DNA of 64,000 nucleotides from Taiwanofungus camphoratus (Eukaryota; Basidiomycota; Agaricomycetes; Polyporales; Taiwanofungaceae): NCBI GenBank assembly GCA_003999685.1, contig CP021231.1:1364001-1428000 (forward strand), read 5' to 3'. This document shows positions 55,878-64,000 of the stretch, piece by piece. A model generated the notes under the pieces. It was not told the origin of the DNA, searched no databases, and saw nothing but the letters and a program-made list of their open reading frames with translations. The translations under genes were made by a program, and so were the position numbers. How positions within the stretch are numbered: position 1 is the stretch's first letter; each line of letters starts with the position of its first letter.

Positions 55878-57644
55878 ATGAAAGCAGCACCGTCCCCCTT
55901 CCAAGCTCCCATACTATCCGCGATGGCTGACTTAGTGAATTATAGTAGCATTTCCTCCATCAGAGGTGTCTATAATTCTTCAATAACGCCTGCAAGCCTA
56001 CCTTGGAACACTTACAATTATTGCAATGCTCCGCATGTCAACGCTGCCCACTATTCCATGCCTGACAATGCATCAGATGCGGTTCTGGTGTATATCAATG
56101 CGGTGCTTCGCCATCACAAGGTACTCGAAGCTCATTATCTTCACTACACTAAGACGCTTTCTCACTTTCCTATAACCGTGGAGAGAACTCCCGATAATCT
56201 ATACCCAGATGAAAATGAATTAAATTCTGTGATCTGGAATTGCTCCGACTTCTTCCAGTTCAGTTATGGCGGCGGATCCACACGTATCTTCCACGAGACC
56301 GAAAGCCCCTCCTGGCACCCATTTCTCAGTCAAATATGGAATGGAACATGTGATGAAGGCCAACTCACACAAGAAGGCCTGGAAGATGCCATTCATCACG
56401 GCAAAGTGAGAGTTGCATATTGTTTTTTCAGGAACGAGTGCCGAAACGTCCGCAGGACTTTTGGTCGGTATACGCCCACAAGTTGGGGTTTTTGCAAACA
56501 ATAAACGAAGATGATATATACGTCAGGACATCGACCGAGACTAGAACGTTCCAAGTTGCAGGTGGATTGCTCACGGGAATGGATCCTGATATGGCTACAA
56601 AGACCTTTCCGGTGACCACGCAGCCGTCTGTGGTTAGTGTCTTTGAAACTCTACCTACTCCCTGCTAGATACTAGTGTTTGTCTTTAGATCGACTCTATT
56701 CCACCGAGCTATGCCTGCCCCAAAGCCGACAACATCCGTGATGCGTTCCAGTCAGTTCCGGCGTGGACAGACCACCTTACCCAGAATGCAGCTTTACAAG
56801 TGAGGCTAGATGAGACCCTAGGTACCACCGGACTCAGCGACTGGAATTCATGGTGTGCGCGTCTTTGTTCTAGTTCTCAACATTGAACTTTGGCTTATCG
56901 TGGATGCCGTCATCCTGCTATCAAATATTCGCATCAGACGACCACTTCTTCGACACGTTCTCTTCGCGGACTTGCCATGGACATCCTCTACCATGTAATT
57001 CCACGGGTGCATGTGTTTCTGAGCAAGACGCTGCTAGGGTATTTGCAATCGGCGACTTTGAATACAAGTATGCCGCGTGCTTGGTTGTCTTAGTGCTTCC
57101 TGACGTACAATTTCTCCGCAGCTACATATGGAACGCAGCAGCGAATGCAACAATGTATACTCAGCTGACTTTTGGTTAGTAATTATCGTCTCCTTATCTC
57201 TGTTTTGCAATTGCGACATGTTTGCTGAATGGCAGAGAGCCACAGGCGTGTTCTTTCTAGAGCTCGCACACAATTTCAGGCGATTCCGTGCCGGCGGAGA
57301 ATCACACAAGCTCAAGCTGTACGTTGGTCACGATGGAACGATGATCCGTCTAGCATCCCTGCTTGGATTGGGCAAGGTTGCTCCCCTTCGGTGGCCCGCG
57401 CTAGGCTCTGAAATCATCATCGAAGTAAGTGGATCAAGTCGTCATTCGGATAAAGCAGACCGGAAGTTTGACATCCGGTGCACTTGTCCAGGTCTGGCAG
57501 CCAAGCAATGGTGAGAACTTCGTCCGCGTGATGCACGAAGGAACACCAGTTTCTGGGCTAGAGTGGATGCCGCTTGACGATTTCATCGATACAATTGAGG
57601 CCCAAATTCCAGAGAATATCTTTGACGGGTGTATGGCGGATTGA
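55878..57644 (+). CDS. Histidine acid phosphatase family protein
   Basis: Eight exons (55878-56120, 56184-56405, 56456-56632, 56689-56854, 56938-57067, 57122-57174, 57246-57424, 57492-57644) sum to 1323 nt, 440 aa. The catalytic motif is split by the first intron: VLRHHK-RTPDNLYPDE, the RHxxRxP nucleophile motif of branch-2 histidine phosphatases (acid phosphatases/phytases). The proton-donor HD motif is YVGHDGTMIRL. Family text includes NTYNYCNAPHVNAAHY, WNGTCDEGQLTQEGLEDAIH, TCHGHPLPCNSTGACVSEQD and GKVAPLRWPALGSEIIIEVW. Cysteines and N-glycosylation sites imply a secreted or vacuolar enzyme, yet the chosen start MKAAPSPFQAPILSAMADLV gives no clear signal peptide, so an upstream exon may be missing. 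The substrate is a phosphomonoester, not known further. Confidence 0.85.
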
Positions 57645-58134
57645 GACAAAGCATCCCCGATCTACAGTCATTGATCGTTGTGCCTTGCTGTGGAAAGCGG
57701 GAGAACATCAAACTCAATCTTTTGTTAACTATTTCGACTTATACAGAACTTCTAGCGTGAGCGCTTGACATAGTATCTACGTCCTAGTGCGTTCTTCAAC
57801 CGCGTAGGTTCCCGATATAGATGCAGCCTAGAAAATGAACAGAGAACGGGGTGGATATACGTCCATAGCGGCGAGTGATTTGAAATTGCAGTGCCTACCC
57901 AAAGTATAGACTGGATATGCTCTGCTCTACGATGCACGCAGTGAACGCAGGTACAGCACCGGCTGGGAGATGGTCCGCCTAAGTGCGAGATCTCAGTGGT
58001 AGGCAATCACGTCTACCGCGCGTCTATATTAAATATTATTTATCGACCATACTTACCCGTGACGTGACGCGTCTGCTCGAAATACACCTCGTTCTCTGGT
58101 CTGCTCATCTGCTCAGCTTCTGATACCGACTTTC
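57645..58134. other. Intergenic, emc1 promoter
   Basis: About 490 bp between the acid phosphatase stop and the emc1 start. No distinct motif recognised. Confidence 0.5.
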
Positions 58135-61100
58135 ATGCGGTCTCTTTGGTTGTGGTTCATTGGGTTATATGTCGCACAAATATGGGCCCTTCATTTATCC
58201 GAAGCAGGTGTCGTAGACTGGCATAAGCCTTTTGTCGGTGTACCTTTGGTCAGCTCGCTGTCGACTGCGCCTACCTTCCACAGATTGGCCAAATCGGGGG
58301 CAGCGACTCAGAGTGTCATTCTGACGGCTACTTCAAGCAATGTACTTGCTGCGTTGAATCCTGTGGATGGGTCTATAGGTATGTATTCTCTGGTCGATAT
58401 TGAAGTCTCAGTGAAAAACACGCTCGATTGTAGTCTGGCGACACATTTTTGAGGACAATGAGCACATCATTGCTTATAAGGAACGCGACGATGGTACGTT
58501 CGTTGCGCTAACACGGTATGTATGTGCTATAATAGAGGCACTATAGTGGTTGCCGCTGTATCTGGACCTGGAGGTGCAACATTAAGGCTACTCGACGCAC
58601 TCACCGGTAATCTATTACTCGAGAGGAGGCTCCATCGGCCAGAATTCGGTCGTTCGTTTGAGCCAGAGGCGTTAGGTACTGCAGTGGAGTTTGAAGCTGG
58701 AAATAAGAGCAGTGATGTATTCGCACTCTCAAATGCCTACATTCTCCGCCGTATCGATGGGGAGACCGGAGAAATAAAATGGGAATGGACTTCACCTGAT
58801 CAAGCGTAGGTGTTCGACGAACGCTTGTCATCTCTGACAAGGTTGCTCATACCTTGACGGCAGTTCCTTGGTCGCTTACTCCAAGGTAGTTACTAGTCCG
58901 TTAGCGACCTATGTGATTGGGCTTGCGAAGTCCTTCGCATCGTATACATTGCACATCACCTCCCTATCCTCAACTACGGGCGAGCTTATTGCATCTGCCC
59001 ACATCCCCTCCAGTATCCACAATGGTCTCACCGACTTCCTGCTTCTCGGTAACACCAAACAGCCTCTTTGGAACCACCGCGTGGTCTGGCTTGAAGAGGG
59101 TGCAGTGAAGTCCGTCGCCTTGACACCTGAGCTCAAAGAGAAAACGACGGCTATGAAGGGCGCCGTTTTCAAACGGATAGTGGATGTGGGCCTTCGTGAC
59201 CACGGTTTGTTCGTTGCCCAAAAAGTCGATAATACCCGCCATGTTGTCAGGTTAGAAGAAAACGGCCCCAAGGATGTTTGGGAATTTTCAGAATCTGTAA
59301 TTACTTAAAAGATACCCTTATTACCATGCGATTTTACTGATGCGACATAATACAGATACCTTCTAACCATTACACCGATTCCTTGTACACGGGCGGCCTA
59401 GATAAGGACGGTTGGCCTTATGTGGTCCGCGTGTATTGGTCTCATACCTTCAAGGTAGGCCTTAGACAAATACATCATGTGCCAATAAGGTTTATATTTG
59501 TCTGGCTATCTCATGGCTTCTCAGCAAGCTTCCGTACATGTATTCGCCCCTCACCTTGCAGACGGCAAGGGTCTGGTGACTGGCTCCACATTTCCCTTCA
59601 AGACCAATAATGATGGCATTATCAAGCATGTGCGCATCTTTTCCCATGTAATAAGCTGCTCGGGTTTGAACCGTTGCAGGTCGCAGTTGATGTGGCGAAC
59701 CCGGAAGCCTACCAAGTGATCGCGCGGCTCGTTGTAACGACAAGTACGGGTGCCGTGCAGCTTTGGCAGCAGGATCACCTGCTGTGGAGCCGAGAGGAAG
59801 CTCTGGCCGACATCAAAGTCGCCGAGTTTGTAGAGTTGCAGGAAAGGCAGATCAACGCATCTCGCGTCGGCGAATTCAACGAGACGTATGGCGAGAGACT
59901 GCAAAGACAGCTTTCTGAAGCGCAGGTACGATCCTAACCACCTGTAGCATGTTTATTATTGAACACCCTGCAGGATTTCCCTCAATATGTTTTGAACTTT
60001 GTGAGACGATTTGTGACAGGGTCTTATGCCTCCATATCCTCCTCCGTTGCTCCACTCGCCAATGCCACGGATATCCTATCCCGTGACACATTCGGATTCA
60101 GGAAATTGATCGTCGCGGCGACGCCCTATGGTAAAGTCTATGGCATCGATTCTGCCAATGGCGAGATCGTTTGGAGTAGAGTATTTGGTCTCGGATGGGC
60201 GGCAGAAGTGGGCGGGCAGGTCATCCCTGTAAAGCTTTTTGTGACGCGAACCGTCAGCGATGGAGACGCTCCACAAGTTGTGTTGGTCACCCAACGCAAA
60301 GCGAACAATGTATGCTTGTTTCCAAATCAAACCTATGCTTGACTAACCACTGGTTTACGGCAGGGTCTCGTGGATACAGTACTGTTTCATATCGATGCTC
60401 TTACAGGTGGTGACGTCAGAGGAGTGTCTGCTACCGCTGATGTTCTCCAAGGTTTCGATGTGATTGCTGGTCCCATGATCGAAGCATACCTCGTGCGAAG
60501 CGGTTCAACCAAGGTTGTTGTCTTGCTAGATGAATTTGTTCAGGTATATTCCCAACGCCAGTTGCCTACATGTCGTATACGGGACTGATGTGCCTTTATC
60601 AGGTTCATATCTACCCTAGCACTCCGGAGAATGTGGATACCTTCAACAAGCTATTGCCTGCGATACACATACCGCTGCGCACGGGTCCTCCGGGACACAG
60701 ACAACTGACGGGACACCAGATATCACCTCATACCGAGTTCACTGGCAAACATGTCGCGCATTCCACGTGGTCTCTGTCTTTACCACCGTCAGAGGAGTTT
60801 CTTCAAGTGATTCCTCGTCCTCACGATCCTGTCGCTTCTCTCGGCAAGGTGCTAGGTAATCGTACCACGCTTTACAAGTATCTCAACCCAAATCTTGTCG
60901 CTGTGGTCACCGGGACCTCTACGTCATCGATGCCAAGGTGCTCGATTTACCTAATTGACGGTGCGAAGGGGACTATAATCTATCACGTCGTTCTGCCTAC
61001 GGTCGACGCTTCTTGTGATGTCAAGGCCGTGCTTACCGAGAACTGGCTCGTGTATCAGTACTACGACAGCGAAATGTCAGGCGTTGATCAAGCCAAAAGC

Positions 61101-61866
61101 TATCGAATCGTTTCCGTGGAGTTGTACGAGGGCTCAGGTATAGATGACAAGACTAAGAGGTAAGTGCTAACTTTTACCCCATCGTTGCTGTATCAGGCAG
61201 CTGAGTATGACCTAGTTCGGACCTGACATCTTTATCGAATGAGACATCGGCAGTGACTGTATTCGAACAATCTTACATTCTCTCTCATGGGATCACCACT
61301 CTATCTACTACATCCACGGCATATGGGATCACCATGAAGGATCTTATTGGTATTTTGTCTGCCTTGATCTACGCATGCACTATATTGAATGCCTCTTAAG
61401 TCGCCAATGAAAATCACCAAGTACGAGCAATCCCTCGACGATTCCTTGACCCTAGGAGACCAAAAAATAAACCAACCAATCAGGAAATGGAAGAGTGGCT
61501 AATACAGTATGATCCTCTCATTCCCGACGATCCCAAGCGGGTGCTATCACATACTTATGATGTGAGAGAAACCATAGTACATGATAGATTCATGATATAC
61601 TTATTGTTATATGGCATACGCATCAGGTCGCCGGTACCAGGCGTATCATAACATCACCGGCATTGCTAGAGTCCACTTCGTTGGTGTTCGCTTTTGGGCT
61701 TGACCTCTTTTCCACTAGGGTTGCTCCATCAAATACATTCGACGTTCTTAGCGAGAACTTCAACAAAGCGCAATTGGTCTTCACTGTTGCAGGCTTAGCC
61801 CTTGCGATCGTGATTGCGAGGCCTATGGTACAGAGGAAACGGCTACGCGAGAAATGGTATGATTAG
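58135..61866 (+). CDS. emc1: ER membrane protein complex subunit 1
   Basis: Largest lumenal subunit of the EMC insertase, which inserts tail-anchored and multi-pass proteins in the ER. A signal peptide MRSLWLWFIGLYVAQIWALH is followed by the mature start LSEAGVVDWHKPFVGVPL. The PQQ-like beta-propeller shows repeated strands such as VILTATSSNVLAALNPVDGS, LRRIDGETGEIKWEW, VVTTSTGAVQLWQQDHLLWS and LIVAATPYGKVYGIDSANGE followed by IVWSR. The C-terminal EMC1 domain includes MKDLIVANENHQVRAIPRRF and DPLIPDDPKRVLSHTYDVAG, with a final helix LVFTVAGLALAIVIARPMVQ and the tail RKRLREKWYD. About ten introns of 50-70 nt; joins such as KDLI-VANENHQ are in phase. Product about 1000 aa, intact. Confidence 0.93.
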
Positions 61867-61894
61867 TGTGTATTATTGAACAGGCCTTCTGGCA

Positions 61895-62215
61895 TTGGCG
61901 ACATATTCTATTACTGAGGCTTCTACGAGTGAGCAAGACCAGAACGTCGTTGCATTGTCGCATGGTGAGGTACATGATGGCAAAGCCACTCGTTACGTTG
62001 TGTCTATCCATTCTGATGGTACAGTACTCCATGGACCCAGATTGCACGCGACGCAACTGGACATCGATTCCTTACAATCGAGAGGACATACACCTTCATT
62101 TCCGGCTGGAGATTTGCAATTCCACCCGAAAGGTTTGGAAGTTGTCCCGGGAGACTGCAGGAGCAACTCAAAGTTCTCGCCGTTACTTGCAGTCCATGAA
62201 TGGCATTCCAAATGA
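61895..62215 (+). CDS. Doubtful 106-codon open frame
   Basis: Starts 28 bp after the emc1 stop: MATYSITEASTSEQDQNVVA and ends VHEWHSK. No domain, signal peptide or homologue recognised, and it lies where the emc1 3' UTR should be. It overlaps open frames on both strands, so it may be chance. Confidence 0.15.
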   Translation: MATYSITEASTSEQDQNVVALSHGEVHDGKATRYVVSIHSDGTVLHGPRLHATQLDIDSLQSRGHTPSFPAGDLQFHPKGLEVVPGDCRSNSKFSPLLAVHEWHSK

Positions 62216-62842
62216 CCGTAACGTTTAATTGAGTCCTCTCCAAAAAGTGATATGGAGCGGATACTCATTCTCGAGAGATAAACTGCGAATATAGACATGT
62301 TGACCCTTGGATGTACGAATGTCAGCCTCCAAAGCTCACCAATTGAATCGATAGATAATATATTTCGGGATGGCGAAGTCACGGTATACATCACGCCGTT
62401 CGACAATTGAGACCGGGGAGCGAAGGATATCTGAACGCGATCCTGGCAACGTCGGCGAACCCCCTTAGTATATCCAGAGACATTCAAGTTGCAGTCCTCT
62501 ACTAGAGTACATGTAGTGTATGCCGGCGATGTACAAAGCTCGGGCTTGCAATTGATCCACGGTCTATCAAATCGCAGGCGTTGGTTATTTTGATGTTCTT
62601 GGCAGTCAACGTCTATTTATCAAGTATTCAGGCACCAATTTATTGTCGTCAACATTGACAGTCTTCGGTACTTGCGGTGACAACAGTGTACTTCAAAATT
62701 CAGGTCCATGAGTCCATCAATGTGCCCAACAAAAAACAACTAACAAGGACAACAGGTACGCCATCCGGTAAAATACGATAGATCAAACCATGGAAACGCA
62801 CTACATGACCTAGAAGCGTCAACAAAGGCCAGCTCGACTCTA
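62216..62842. other. Convergent 3' intergenic
   Basis: About 630 bp between emc1 and the GPI-protein gene; no feature recognised. Confidence 0.5.
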
Positions 62843-63582
62843 CTATAGTAACGTCAATGCGCCACCCAATAGACACATCACCATCGCTCCGAAAACGCCG
62901 AAGAGTTGTAGTGTACAGCCTTCGATCGCTCTCCAGCCGGGGACGGAGACGCCGTTGGCCGATGGTGGAAACGTGGTAGCAAAAGCGTCGGTAGGATTTG
63001 GTCCACCAGATAGGGTAATGGTAGGTGCGCTGGCGACGGGCGTGGGCGAACTTGAATTGCTAGAATTGGCAATGGCGAAAGCCGCGGACGATGTATAAAG
63101 AATACCGTGTGTAGAATTGAGGAACATAAGGTAGTAATCATCAGCGGTAGGAACGCCTTGGATATAGAGATTGAGAGCGTTCAATGATGATGGCACTGTA
63201 CATCGTTTGCCAGTGGACGACGGGAGGTGGGGATCACGACAGAAGTGGCTTTCAGTTCGAATACGAAAAATGACGAAGTTAACACGTACCGCCCTGTGCT
63301 ATGTAACTGAGCCCGTCCACGCTCAATCTCTGCAGTTCGATATCGAAAGTATCGATCCCATCCAAGAGACCTTTTGACCACGAGACAAGATTTGACTGCC
63401 CATTAGCCCATTGTACTCCTGTTGTCGGCTCAGTGATGATGAAATCTACGCAGCGACTTAGCATAGTTTGCGAGGATAAACTCGAATTAGGACTGACAAT
63501 TGGCTTTAGCGAGAGGAACAAGACACCACGCGAGGAGAAGGCTAAGGACGCTCGTCGGGATCAGAGACAACAGTTTATGCAT
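62843..63582 (-). CDS. GPI-anchored Ser/Thr-rich cell-surface protein (Kre9/Knh1-like N-terminal type)
   Basis: Exons 63498-63582, 63290-63445 and 62843-63195 sum to 594 nt, 197 aa. The signal peptide is MHKLLSLIPTSVLSLLLAWC-LVPLAKA. The mature protein begins NYFIITEPTTGVQWANGQSN and LVSWSKGLLDGIDTFDIELQ, the immunoglobulin-like fold of the fungal Ser-Thr-rich GPI family, then QGVPTADDYYLMFLNSTHGI. A Ser/Thr/Pro-rich linker (ANSSNSSSPTPVASAPTITL) follows, and the C-terminal hydrophobic segment LQLFGVFGAMVMCLLGGALT suits GPI transamidase cleavage. It should sit in the plasma membrane or cell wall. Relatives are linked to beta-1,6-glucan assembly, which is only suggestive here. Confidence 0.85.
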
Positions 63583-64000
63583 GGCGTGCGAGTGGTGAGT
63601 GGGACCAGGTGTGTACAATTAGGCGTTTTGTCGACAAACGAGCGTTCTGGAGGTAGTTAACCCGTCAATGACGGCCTATGGGTGATGTGGAGGCCGAGGG
63701 TATGAAGCAGAAAGGGGGAGATCAAGGGGAAACCAGTGGGATATCAAGACCCTGTCGAGACCGTCGCTGGTCACGATGTTGCCGGACGGCTTTTCGTCGC
63801 CGCCTGAAAATTTGGCGTTATTTGGTACATGCCACAGCGACTGTGCGACGACAACAGACATCTTGTCAGATAGTAAATGGCAATAGCGTATGCCAATGAT
63901 GATGATCAAGGCATTGTATAGACACTGTCATGGCAATGAACACTGAGGAATCAGTTCAGTCTCAGACAACAATTCCATGTCACTTGCGACCTTCTTCTAG
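63583..64000. other. Upstream flank at window end
   Basis: Promoter side of the GPI-protein gene; no other gene recognised before the window ends. Confidence 0.45.

Noticed and set aside
1-64000. LTR retrotransposons or other virus-like elements
   Set aside because: No reverse transcriptase, integrase, capsid-like text or long direct repeats were recognised.

Overview
The window is nuclear DNA of a filamentous basidiomycete, almost certainly an Agaricomycete. The evidence is dense intron-rich genes with 45-70 nt GT-AG introns, several gene families confined to mushroom-forming fungi (an orphan multi-pass membrane family, a coiled-coil orphan family, F-box/LRR proteins, a WD40 family with a private N-terminal domain), and single-copy eukaryotic genes (rho2, msrA, qcr6, dis3, emc1). 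A polypore-type genome is a reasonable guess but is inference. No rRNA, CRISPR, LTR element or confident tRNA was seen.

Layout. 0-10 kb: a broken membrane-protein gene (-), a gene-poor stretch with a small TA-flanked inverted-repeat element, a coiled-coil orphan gene (+) and an HSL-type alpha/beta-hydrolase (+). 10-24 kb, an accessory-looking cluster: an eight-repeat WD40 protein (+), two paralogous allantoate-permease-type MFS transporters (both -) on either side of an intact C2H2 zinc-finger gene (+) and its decayed copy (+), and a broken scrap of the WD40-family N-terminus. 24.9-31.8 kb: a very GC-rich block holding one clear gene, rho2, a nine-exon Rho GTPase with a 7-nt and a 19-nt internal exon. 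It is followed by an AT-rich gene-free stretch. 33-37.6 kb: two tandem kinase-less genes matching only the N-terminal HAMP region of group III (Nik1/Os-1) hybrid histidine kinases, then a ~0.78 kb near-perfect palindrome.

37.8-64 kb is ordinary housekeeping gene space: msrA (+), a TPR/F-box/LRR protein (-), qcr6 (-), a second F-box protein (+), a WRAP53/TCAB1-like WD40 protein (+), a cytochrome P450 (-), dis3/rrp44 (-), a histidine acid phosphatase (+), emc1 (+) and a GPI-anchored Ser/Thr-rich protein (-). Two pairs are divergent (qcr6 with an F-box gene; dis3 with the phosphatase).

How the genes may work together: the two transporters probably arose by duplication and may share substrates. 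The two HAMP-only proteins could interfere with, or scaffold, the Nik1/HOG osmosensing pathway, but that is inference. Most other genes are functionally independent neighbours. Exon structures quoted with explicit coordinates were derived by hand; where exon lengths are given they sum to an open frame.
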